Shown here: positions 16,971 through 24,700 of the stretch, piece after piece
How positions within the stretch are numbered: the first letter of the stretch is position 1
Layout of the letters: every line of letters starts with the position of its first letter
Source: Treponema sp.
GTDB taxonomy: Bacteria; Spirochaetota; Spirochaetia; Treponematales; Breznakiellaceae
NCBI GenBank assembly: GCA_009787695.1
Contig: WQSW01000014.1
Location: forward strand, 1 to 53,063
Direction: 5' to 3'
DNA length: 53,063 nucleotides
The notes under the pieces: model-generated
What the model was told of the DNA's origin: nothing
What the model saw: only the letters and a program-made list of their open reading frames with translations
The model's database searches: none
Made by a program: the position numbers and the translations under genes

Positions 16971-18647
16971 TTAGAAAGAATACCCTACAGAAATAGTTAA
17001 TGCCATTTCAAATGGAAGTTTACTTGGAAAAGGAAGATTATATTGGTATCCAACCCCTGCATAAAGACCGGGTACTACAGAAGTGGTTACCTTAAGCCCG
17101 CCTTGCACCATAATTGAAAAATCGAAAGGAAAATCCATAAAGTCCTTTTTAACTGTCTCATCTTTGATTATCCCTCCTCCGAGTCTGATAAAGGGCATTA
17201 AACCTATAGATCCGATAGGTATTGGAAAGTGAGCGCCGAAATAAACCTGAACGCTCCAGAGATCTTCTGCAAAATAAACATTTACTCCGTAAAGACTTGC
17301 ATCTAACGATAAATAAAGGGCTGCAGGTGCTCTGTCAAAGAGGAATGCATATCCTGCTTCTACACGGAAGGGGCTGCTCATTCTCATGCTTGCAACCGAA
17401 TCTCGTTTTGTCTGTCTGCGGTCTATAAGCGAAGTATCTCCTGAAGCTACTGTGCCGAAGGATTTAATTCTCCAATTGCCGTATTCGCGAATCCATACAG
17501 TGTTTATATCTTTATTGTTTATATTTAACACTACTGTGTATTCTTCCCCTTCTCCTGTTACTTCTTTTAAAGTTGTTGTAAATGTACTTTTGTTGTTTTT
17601 TATACTGTTTTCGATAGTCCATGCAATCGCTACCGCCATCGCGCCGATAAAATCTTCTCTGCCTTTATCAACAAAATCGCGGACAACTTGCCTTGATGCT
17701 TTTTCAAGCATTTCTTCAAAAGCATATTCTGCGTTTTCTCCGATACAAACTGCAGAAAGAAACTCAGAGATGTGAGGATAAACGGATTTATTTCCTGATA
17801 CGCCTTCAACAAATTTAGCAAGCCTGTCATCAAGGGCTTGCTTATAAGTTTCAGGTCTTGGATTAAGCGCGTTATTGATAAAAGGCTGTACCGTGCTGAT
17901 AGGGATTGCATAATTTGCAGCTTGTCTGTTTACACCGCTTAATGTATTGATACCAACGACTGCGTATCCTGAAGGAGCAGTTCTTTGCGCGACTAAAAGA
18001 GGCCCGCCTGAGTTGCCTCCGTCAATTTGTGCTGTATGCTGAATAAAAGGTCCCATTTGGGTATCATCGTTCAGGCTTTTAGGAAACTTTGCAGAAGCGT
18101 TTGAGACCCTGCCGTTTCCGAACTGCCAAATAGGAGTTATCCCCAATCCGGGAAAACCTGCTGAAAATACTTCTTCCCCTTCTTCTGCATCTCTTGTTAT
18201 AAAGGATAAGCCTTGTGTTACCAAAGGTCTTTGCCCTGCAGGAATAGATAGGATTGCAAGGTCTGCATCTACATCGGTTGCAATAATTTTTAGGTTTTCC
18301 AATTTTGTTTTTGTTCCGTCTGTTTTTTCAAAAGTAATTGAAAGTTCATGCGCTTGAGTTACAACATGGTTATTAGTGATGACGTAAAAATTACCTCTTC
18401 CGTCACTGTAAAGAAAACCGGAACCGAATCCGCCGCTTAAGATAATATCGATAACTTTTACAAGGTCTGTTTCATTGCGTTTGGTAAACTCTTTTTTGAC
18501 TTTTTCAAAGTATGCGACAATACCGGGATGATAACTTTGATTGATTAATCCGACATAATCGCGGACACCGGATGCTCCGGTTTGTGCAAAAAGACAAATC
18601 GGAAAAACAAATATTAAAACAAAAAAGAAAATAAATGATCTTTTCAT
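16971..18647 (-). CDS. Exported trypsin-like serine protease with beta-barrel-like C-terminus
   Basis: 558 residues with a signal peptide (KRSFIFFFVLIFVFPICLFA). The trypsin-fold domain has the full triad: H94 in TNNHVV, D129 in DADLAIL and S213 in GGNSGGP. No PDZ domain follows, unlike HtrA/DegP. Instead residues from about 425 onward (VEAGYAFLFDRAPAALYLSL, VQVYFGAHFPIPIG, LYAGVGYQYNLPF) alternate hydrophobic/polar residues and end in VGYSF, as outer-membrane beta strands do. An envelope protease, possibly anchored in the outer membrane, is inferred. Promoter at 18680-18707. Confidence 0.8.
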   Translation of the reverse strand: MKRSFIFFFVLIFVFPICLFAQTGASGVRDYVGLINQSYHPGIVAYFEKVKKEFTKRNETDLVKVIDIILSGGFGSGFLYSDGRGNFYVITNNHVVTQAHELSITFEKTDGTKTKLENLKIIATDVDADLAILSIPAGQRPLVTQGLSFITRDAEEGEEVFSAGFPGLGITPIWQFGNGRVSNASAKFPKSLNDDTQMGPFIQHTAQIDGGNSGGPLLVAQRTAPSGYAVVGINTLSGVNRQAANYAIPISTVQPFINNALNPRPETYKQALDDRLAKFVEGVSGNKSVYPHISEFLSAVCIGENAEYAFEEMLEKASRQVVRDFVDKGREDFIGAMAVAIAWTIENSIKNNKSTFTTTLKEVTGEGEEYTVVLNINNKDINTVWIREYGNWRIKSFGTVASGDTSLIDRRQTKRDSVASMRMSSPFRVEAGYAFLFDRAPAALYLSLDASLYGVNVYFAEDLWSVQVYFGAHFPIPIGSIGLMPFIRLGGGIIKDETVKKDFMDFPFDFSIMVQGGLKVTTSVVPGLYAGVGYQYNLPFPSKLPFEMALTISVGYSF

Positions 18648-18679
18648 GTTTAGACTCCTTAAATATCTAACTAATGTAT

Positions 18680-18707
18680 AGAATACCGCTTATATTATTT
18701 CTGTCAA
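18680..18707 (-). promoter_or_regulatory. Promoter of the serine protease gene
   Basis: Perfect -35 TTGACA (complement of 18702-18707 extended by its sixth base pair pattern TTGACA), 16-bp spacer, TATTCT (complement of 18680-18685), about 33 bp before the start codon. Confidence 0.5.
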
Positions 18708-18758
18708 GACAATTTTGATAAAAACGTCAATTAATTTAAACCGTTTAAAAATCTCAAT

Positions 18759-21095
18759 TTATCGCCAGCTTGGCAATGAAGGACGCGGTACATTTTGCAG
18801 TAATTGCTGTGCCTGACGATCCGCTTCTTCTTTTGCTTTTTTTGCCGCTTCCTCCGCTAAACGATCCGCTTCTTCTTTTGCTCTTTGCGCCGCTTCTTCT
18901 GCTTGGCGTGTCGCTTCGTCAATTACGCCGCCGGCTAAGGTACGCAGTCTTTGTTCATATTCGTTCTTTTTATTGTTTATTTCGTTTGTGATCTGATCGA
19001 TTGCGGTTTTATCTCCCTTTGCGATATTCAAAAGCTTGTCAATATCTTCTTTTGAGCCAAACCTGCCGTCAATGTATTCATCTATTTTTTTGCGTAAGAC
19101 CCTTTCAATCTCTTCTTTGGCTTTTTCTGCATAAGCAGAGGCGGTATTGCGTAAAGCCTGAGCAAAGAGGTCTCCGATATTGGTTGTAATTTTAAAAACA
19201 TCGGTTTGATTAATATAATGGATATACTGAAGACCTAAATCTATACTTCCTGCCTGTATTATTGCGGTATTAACCGCTTCTGCGATAATCCCTGAAGGAT
19301 TTATAAGTCTTGCGCTTTCAATTTTTACGTCTCCTCCGGCAGAAAAACCGCCGTCAGGTTTTCCTGTGATATTAACGGTAATATTTGAATCACCTGATAA
19401 ACCGTCTATTCCAACTTCTTTTAATTGATTTCCTATTGTGACAGGAAATCCTTTTGCATTTACATCTGCAATAAAGCGATCTTGCGGGTTTGATCTAAGA
19501 TCTGCGCTGCCGTTAAAAACAACGCTTTTTTGGCGGACGCTTCCTTGTTCAGATACACCTAATTTTAATGTTATAGGTTGATTTGTAAGGTCGGGGCTGG
19601 AGCTGATGTTGCGTAAATCAAAATCCCACTTCCATGTGTCAAGTAAAAAATCTGATGCCATTGTACCTAAGTAGAATGCAGGATATGAAGCAACAGGGTA
19701 GGATACATCTCTGCCTTTAAAAACAACCTTAGGCACTTTTTTCGGCTTCTCTTTTTTCTTTGCTTCGGCAGACATCTGTTTTATTTTTTCTAAAGCTTCC
19801 AAAGCGGCAAGACCGTATTCAATATATTGCTCGGCAGAATCAGAGAGCATATCGCGGATAATAGGTTCTATTACACCGAATGCAGCTCCGCTTCCTAAAT
19901 CAATATAGGATTTTAAATGATTAATATCGTCTGTAATTGCGTTACGTGCATTTGTTTCAAGAGTTCTTGCCAATGAAAAATCAGCCTCTATCCCGCTTAC
20001 AATACTTGATGCATGACTAACCGCACTTTGCGAGGCAATATAAACTGTGTTAAGGTCTTGAATAGTTTTGCGTATCGCATCTATGTCGCGGATATTATTG
20101 ATATTAGTACTTAATAATGGAGCAGATGAAGCGCGAAGCTGTTCAATTTGTTTTTTTGTATCATCAACTTGTTTTTGCCATTTTGATACTGTTTCGTTAT
20201 AAGTGTTTATCGCTAAATCATAAAGTTTAGGCGTGCTTAATTTGTCATACTCCTGATTTAATAAAGCCATTGCATCGAAGTTCTTAAGATCGACAAGAGG
20301 AGGGCTTTCCGGTCTTGGAGGTTTCGGCGGTTTTTCTTTTTTAGGTCTTAAAGGGATTGCACCTGAAGTTTTTCGTTCTGTTCCGAAACGTATTGAATCG
20401 GCGCGTATTTCTTCGATATAAATTTTCCCTCTTAATACAGCATCAGGTTTAAGTTTGATTCTTGTTTTGCTCATTTGAAAAAGATTGGTCATAGGGCTGT
20501 CGCGGTTTGCGACAGTAATTCCTGATATTGCAATTTCAAATTTTATAAGGCTTAAACGCAAATCATCAACATCTGATTTTGCTTCAAATATTGCTTCCAA
20601 ACCTTTTTCCATTGCAGTTTCCAACAAGGGGTTAGCGAAAATTATAAAGAAAAATACAATTGCAGCTCCGATAATTGAAATTGCAAGAAGAGGGATAAAA
20701 TTAATCGGTCCTTTTTGATTTGCTTTTATTACTTTAATTAATCCATTTAATTTTTTTACTTCTTCTTTTGTTAAGTTTTCTTTGATCGCATATACTTCGT
20801 TTTCTTTTTCATCTTTTTTTAAAGTAAAACATTCAATAAAAAATTTCTTATCACTAGGATGTTCAATAAAATGTGCAAATCGTTTTTCGAATCTTTTCTT
20901 TTTTATAGGTTTTTTAAAAATGCGCGGTATTTTTACCGGCTTTTTTGGTTTATTTGATTTTGTTAAATCTGTTAATGTTTCTGATTGACCATCCGGTTTA
21001 GTTTCTGTTTTTATCTCTGTATTTGTTTCATTATCAGCCTGTGTTTTAATTTCTGTATTTTCTTCTTTTGGTTCAATGTTTGTTTCGTTTTCCAT
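18759..21095 (-). CDS. TIGR03545-family envelope protein, AsmA-like
   Basis: 778 residues. An acidic/lysine-rich cytoplasmic N-terminus (1-125) precedes one membrane helix (IPLLAISIIGAAIVFFFIIF, about 130-150). The segment after it (LSLIKFEIAISGITVANRDS, then the IYIEEIRADSIRFGTER stretch) resembles AsmA/DUF748-type lipid-transfer domains. The C-terminal 50 residues are an Ala/Glu/Lys coiled tail with repeats of RAKEEADRLAEEAAKK. The layout matches TIGR03545, usually next to TIGR03546, which is indeed the upstream gene 9 bp away. A role in envelope lipid handling is inference; the family is uncharacterised as far as I know. Confidence 0.75.
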   Translation of the reverse strand: MENETNIEPKEENTEIKTQADNETNTEIKTETKPDGQSETLTDLTKSNKPKKPVKIPRIFKKPIKKKRFEKRFAHFIEHPSDKKFFIECFTLKKDEKENEVYAIKENLTKEEVKKLNGLIKVIKANQKGPINFIPLLAISIIGAAIVFFFIIFANPLLETAMEKGLEAIFEAKSDVDDLRLSLIKFEIAISGITVANRDSPMTNLFQMSKTRIKLKPDAVLRGKIYIEEIRADSIRFGTERKTSGAIPLRPKKEKPPKPPRPESPPLVDLKNFDAMALLNQEYDKLSTPKLYDLAINTYNETVSKWQKQVDDTKKQIEQLRASSAPLLSTNINNIRDIDAIRKTIQDLNTVYIASQSAVSHASSIVSGIEADFSLARTLETNARNAITDDINHLKSYIDLGSGAAFGVIEPIIRDMLSDSAEQYIEYGLAALEALEKIKQMSAEAKKKEKPKKVPKVVFKGRDVSYPVASYPAFYLGTMASDFLLDTWKWDFDLRNISSSPDLTNQPITLKLGVSEQGSVRQKSVVFNGSADLRSNPQDRFIADVNAKGFPVTIGNQLKEVGIDGLSGDSNITVNITGKPDGGFSAGGDVKIESARLINPSGIIAEAVNTAIIQAGSIDLGLQYIHYINQTDVFKITTNIGDLFAQALRNTASAYAEKAKEEIERVLRKKIDEYIDGRFGSKEDIDKLLNIAKGDKTAIDQITNEINNKKNEYEQRLRTLAGGVIDEATRQAEEAAQRAKEEADRLAEEAAKKAKEEADRQAQQLLQNVPRPSLPSWR

Positions 21096-21104
21096 ATGAT
21101 ACCT

Positions 21105-21617
21105 CTACTTAAATAACACTTTATCAATAACAGTAAAAACAGGTGAATCTGCAAGTTTCTTTATAAATTTGGAATTTCTGATTTTATCAGCAATAATATT
21201 TCTGTATAAAGTGATGATCCCTAAAAAGATAAAGAAGAAAGGAAGCCAAAGTACTATTCCTGCGGCAAGTCCTCCTGCAACTAATGTATTATTAAATTTA
21301 GTGAAAGGGACAAAAGGCATATTATAAAGTGAAGTAAAGAAAGGCTGTAAAGGTTCAATACCTGTTAAAATAAACCAGCCAAGTGAATCGAGGGTCATAA
21401 TAATTAAAGGGGAGAGAAGTTTAACAATTGTTAGTCCGAAAATTTTTGACCAATGATGATGTCTGAAGCAAAATGAAATTAAAAATAATACAATAAAGAA
21501 AAAATTACCTGCAGGAATTAATCCTAAAAGAATTCCCCATGAAACACCTGCCGCTATTTGGGCTTTTTTCGTATTGCCGTTAAATGCGGCTATTAATTTA
21601 CCAATTGCTTTTAACAA
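21105..21617 (-). CDS. TIGR03546 / DUF2062-like membrane protein
   Basis: 170 residues with three to four membrane segments (IAAGVSWGILLGLIPAGNFF, FIVLFLISFCF, the LIIMTLDSLGWFIL region, IVLWLPFFFIFLGIITLY). The opening motif A-G-V-S-W-G-I-L-L-G-L-I-P matches DUF2062-type proteins. It is first of a two-gene unit with the TIGR03545 protein, the partner known for this family. Inner-membrane location; function unknown. Confidence 0.75.
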   Translation of the reverse strand: MLKAIGKLIAAFNGNTKKAQIAAGVSWGILLGLIPAGNFFFIVLFLISFCFRHHHWSKIFGLTIVKLLSPLIIMTLDSLGWFILTGIEPLQPFFTSLYNMPFVPFTKFNNTLVAGGLAAGIVLWLPFFFIFLGIITLYRNIIADKIRNSKFIKKLADSPVFTVIDKVLFK

Positions 21618-21670
21618 GACTATTTCCCCCTTTAGTTATCATTTTATATTCCAATAAAAATTGTGTAAAG

Positions 21671-21704
21671 TAAAAAACACTCCTTTTGCTCACAAAAGGA
21701 GTGT
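21671..21704 (-). terminator. Intrinsic-terminator-like hairpin upstream of the TIGR03546 gene
   Basis: On the minus strand ACACTCCTTTTG, TGAG, CAAAAGGAGTGT (21677-21704) is followed directly by six T. This is a textbook intrinsic terminator, but it faces the start of the TIGR03546 gene rather than the end of one. It may attenuate that operon or stop antisense transcription coming from the right. Confidence 0.65.
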
Positions 21705-21721
21705 GCGATATTTTAATTGCC

Positions 21722-21750
21722 TTGATCGATACCTTTAATTATGATAAAAT
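21722..21750 (+). promoter_or_regulatory. Promoter of lepB (leaderless arrangement)
   Basis: TTGATC (21722-21727), 17-bp spacer, TAAAAT (21745-21750). The ATG of lepB starts 7 nt past the -10 box, where transcription should begin. Confidence 0.6.
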
Positions 21751-21757
21751 CACGCAA

Positions 21758-22744
21758 ATGGACTTTTTTGACCGTATTCAGTTAATTACAGAGAAATTTT
21801 TAACACATAGAGCTAAAATTCGCCAAATTAAGAGGGAAAAACGCAAGGCAAAAAACGCCGCTTTAGACTGGATCGAAGCGTTTTTATGGGCGGCATCTAT
21901 GGTTTTACTTTTAAATCAATATTTAATTCAGGCATACCGTATCCCTTCCGGTTCAATGATTGATACTTTAAATATAGGGGATCATGTTTTTGTTAATAAA
22001 ATAGTATATGGTCCTGAATTGCTGCCTGGTTTTTTTAAGCTGCCCAGTATGGTACAGCCAAAACGCAATGATATTATTATTTTTGAAAACCCTTCGTATA
22101 TCTCGCGGGGGACTGTCTTTGATATCGCCCAGAGGATCATTTATATGCTAACGCTTTCTTTGGTTGATATTGATAAAGACGAAACAGGAGAGCCGCGTGT
22201 TCATTTTCTGATAAAACGTGCGGCAGGGTATGCAGGCGATCATTTAAAAACAGAAAAAGGCGAGATGAAAATTCGCTTTGCAGGAGAGGATCGCTGGGTT
22301 AGCGAAAGGGAATATAATAAACAGCGCACGCTGCTTCAGATGCGCTCTTTTAATCATAATATCACGCGATTAATAAACGAAGATCAGTATCCGCCGATTA
22401 ATGCATCCGGAAAAGTAACTGCATGGTTAGACAGAGGTATACAGCCTTCGCAAAAATTATTTGATGAAGCTTCAAAATTAAATCAATTTGCAGATTCTCT
22501 TGCACACGGAAGAGCGAGACTTGAAACATTAAGGAAAGCAGCTCCTCATGACAGCCGTTATGCAGTTTTATTTGCAAAGGAGCGTCTTGGCTGGTATGTT
22601 CCTGAAGGCAGGATTTTCCCAATGGGGGACAGCCGCGATAATTCAAGGGACGGGCGTTACTTTGGACCTGTAAAATTAACTAAAGTACTCGGAAAAGGAA
22701 TGGTTATTTATTGGCCTGCACGCAGAATGGGCAGTATAAAGTGA
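21758..22744 (+). CDS. lepB: Signal peptidase I (canonical catalytic residues)
   Basis: 328 residues from the ATG at 21758; an upstream in-frame ATG overlaps the promoter and is rejected. A membrane segment (AFLWAASMVLLLNQYLIQAY, 41-60) precedes the catalytic RIPSGSM with Ser66. The lysine lies in FLIKRAAGYAGDH and the C-terminal box is GDSRDNSRDGRYFG. The enzyme cuts signal peptides on the outer face of the inner membrane. A long central insertion (about 160-280) enlarges it over E. coli-like cores. No Shine-Dalgarno is present. A second paralogue follows 9 bp downstream. Confidence 0.93.
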   Translation: MDFFDRIQLITEKFLTHRAKIRQIKREKRKAKNAALDWIEAFLWAASMVLLLNQYLIQAYRIPSGSMIDTLNIGDHVFVNKIVYGPELLPGFFKLPSMVQPKRNDIIIFENPSYISRGTVFDIAQRIIYMLTLSLVDIDKDETGEPRVHFLIKRAAGYAGDHLKTEKGEMKIRFAGEDRWVSEREYNKQRTLLQMRSFNHNITRLINEDQYPPINASGKVTAWLDRGIQPSQKLFDEASKLNQFADSLAHGRARLETLRKAAPHDSRYAVLFAKERLGWYVPEGRIFPMGDSRDNSRDGRYFGPVKLTKVLGKGMVIYWPARRMGSIK

Positions 22745-22753
22745 GGCGGTTTA

Positions 22754-23515
22754 ATGTTGGATAAAAGGGCGCAATATTCATACGTTGATTTAAAAAACAA
22801 ACGCCATCGTCTTTTAAAATTTATTTTATTTTTTATTCTTTTTATAGTTGCGTATAACTGCTTGGTAACTTTTTTCTTTTCTGTATGGGTAGTGGATAAC
22901 GAAACCATGCAGCCGGGTCTTCTTAAAGGCGACCGTTTAATTTTTACTTCTTTTACCCCTCCATGGAAACTGAAAAAAAGCGATGAAAGCAATTTATTAT
23001 TTAAAAGAGGGACAATAGTATTAATAAATAAAAAAAATGCTGTAAGCCGAAAATTACCTTTGCGTCTGTTAGATGCAACAGTAAGGTTTTTTACATTACA
23101 GCGAATAAGTCTTTTTGCTAAAGACGGACAGTATTATATTAAAAGAGTTATCGCTTTACCAGGCGATGAAATTTCCATGAATGATTATGTTTTCAGAATA
23201 AAAGCTATAGGACACACTTATGTTCTTACAGAGTTTGAATTTTCAGATAAACCGTATCACCCGGCAAAACCTGAAATGCTTGATAATAAAAACTCATCTG
23301 AAAATTCTATTCAGCAAAATATAACATGGGATGAATCAATTCCCTTTTCCGGAAGAATGGACGCAATTAAATTAGGATTAAACGAATGTTTTGTAGTTTC
23401 CGATGACCGCAGCAATACAAACGATTCACGCACATGGGGTCCTGTTTCTCCTTCTTCGATAACGGCAAGAGCTGTTTTAAGATTCTGGCCATTGAATAGA
23501 TTAGAGTTGTATTAA
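22754..23515 (+). CDS. Signal peptidase I paralogue with Thr at the nucleophile position
   Basis: 253 residues. A membrane helix (LLKFILFFILFIVAYNCLV, 20-38) is followed by V-D-N-E-T-M-Q-P, which aligns with P-S-G-S-M-x-P and places Thr51 where the family has the catalytic serine. The general-base lysine K130 in YIKRVIALPGDE and the C-terminal box VVSDDRSNTNDSRTWGPV are intact. It may be a threonine-based or altered-specificity peptidase, or inactive. It starts with GAGGCGG upstream and is probably cotranscribed with lepB and hemW. Confidence 0.85.
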   Translation: MLDKRAQYSYVDLKNKRHRLLKFILFFILFIVAYNCLVTFFFSVWVVDNETMQPGLLKGDRLIFTSFTPPWKLKKSDESNLLFKRGTIVLINKKNAVSRKLPLRLLDATVRFFTLQRISLFAKDGQYYIKRVIALPGDEISMNDYVFRIKAIGHTYVLTEFEFSDKPYHPAKPEMLDNKNSSENSIQQNITWDESIPFSGRMDAIKLGLNECFVVSDDRSNTNDSRTWGPVSPSSITARAVLRFWPLNRLELY

Positions 23516-23536
23516 GTTAAAAATAAAGAGGAAAAA

Positions 23537-24700
23537 ATTAATACAAGCGTTTCCCTATACATACATATTCCATTTTGCGCTTCTTTCTGTGATTACTGTG
23601 ATTTTTATTCGGTTGCAAAAGATACTATTAATGATGATTATATTGACTCTTATCTTAATGCTCTTGTAAACGATATAAAATATCAAATTGATTTTTTTGG
23701 TGTTAAAGAAATTCCTACAGTGTACATAGGAGGCGGAACTCCTTCTGTTTTGGGAGAAAAAATCCGTATTCTCTTTGATGCCTTAAAGAGCATTCCTTTT
23801 TTTTCTCCGGTTGAGTTTACAATAGAGGCAAACCCAGAATCATTAACAGAAAATTTTCTTGACGCATGCGCTGACGCAGGTGTAAACAGGCTAAGTTTAG
23901 GGGTGCAAACTTTTTATGAGCCTTCGCGCTCTTGCGTTAAGCGGATAGGTGATGCAGAATTAGTAAAAAAAAGCCTTGCTCTTGCTTCGCATTTTTTTCC
24001 AGATAATTTATCCGTTGATTTAATAACAGGGCTTCCTTTTCAAAATAAAAAAATAATTCTTGATGATATAAAACAAATATTGGATTTTTCTCCTTCTCAT
24101 ATTTCTCTTTACAGTCTTACTGTAGAAAACGGCACACCTCTTGAAGAAAAAATAAAAAACAAAAAAGTTTTTTTGCCGGACACAGATACTCAAGACTGTC
24201 TTTGGCTTACAGGAAAAGACGCTCTTTTAAAAGCGGGTTTTGAACACTATGAAGTGTCTAACTTCGCTTTTAAAGATACAAAAGAAGTGTCAAAACGCTG
24301 TCTTCACAATATCCGCTATTGGCAAATGAAAAGCTGGTTAGGAGCGGGTCCTTCTGCATCCGCTACGATGATTGATGATGATAAAGGTGATGCGAAAAGA
24401 TTTACGTTTTTAAAAAACAATGAACAAAGAGCAATTAATAAAGAGCAATTAGCATTTGAATTTGAGTTGGAAGAAATAGATCGTATAACGCTTTTAAAAG
24501 AGAGTATCTTAATGGGTTACCGTTACATTGAAGGGCCTGACGAACAATTATTTAAAAAGCGTTTTAATTGCACAATCGAAGATTGTCTTATGCAAACATT
24601 AGAGCGTTGGAAAGAAAAAGATAAAATGTTATTTTTAAACCAATTTCTAAAAGAGGCTTTTGAGGAAATTGAATCTAATCCGCATATTTATTATAAATAA
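23537..24700 (+). CDS. hemW: HemW-like heme chaperone / radical SAM, apparent AUU start
   Basis: 387 residues from an ATT at 23537. The N-terminus SLYIHIPFCASFCDYCDFYS carries the CxxxCxxC cluster motif, followed by YIGGGTPS and the HemW-type motif CLHNIRYW. Length and this motif favour HemW (heme chaperone) over coproporphyrinogen dehydrogenase HemN. Between the lepB-paralogue stop (23513-23515, same frame) and the cluster motif there is no ATG, GTG or TTG. GAGG at 23528-23531 lies 5 nt before ATT, so AUU initiation is the best reading; stop-codon readthrough or a sequencing error are alternatives. The 3' end overlaps the convergent HD-GYP gene by 26 bp. Confidence 0.85.
   Translation: MNTSVSLYIHIPFCASFCDYCDFYSVAKDTINDDYIDSYLNALVNDIKYQIDFFGVKEIPTVYIGGGTPSVLGEKIRILFDALKSIPFFSPVEFTIEANPESLTENFLDACADAGVNRLSLGVQTFYEPSRSCVKRIGDAELVKKSLALASHFFPDNLSVDLITGLPFQNKKIILDDIKQILDFSPSHISLYSLTVENGTPLEEKIKNKKVFLPDTDTQDCLWLTGKDALLKAGFEHYEVSNFAFKDTKEVSKRCLHNIRYWQMKSWLGAGPSASATMIDDDKGDAKRFTFLKNNEQRAINKEQLAFEFELEEIDRITLLKESILMGYRYIEGPDEQLFKKRFNCTIEDCLMQTLERWKEKDKMLFLNQFLKEAFEEIESNPHIYYK

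Noticed and set aside
18770-18991. Leucine-rich plus-strand frame at the TIGR03545 3' end
   Set aside because: It is the antisense of the Ala/Glu/Lys coiled tail and has no ribosome-binding site.
21686-21757. Longer signal peptidase starting at an upstream ATG-like codon
   Set aside because: It would run through the promoter and hairpin and adds a stretch not seen in the family.
22754-23515. Signal peptidase paralogue as a pseudogene
   Set aside because: The frame is intact, all other motifs are kept and it is well spaced in an operon, so the Thr change alone does not show decay.
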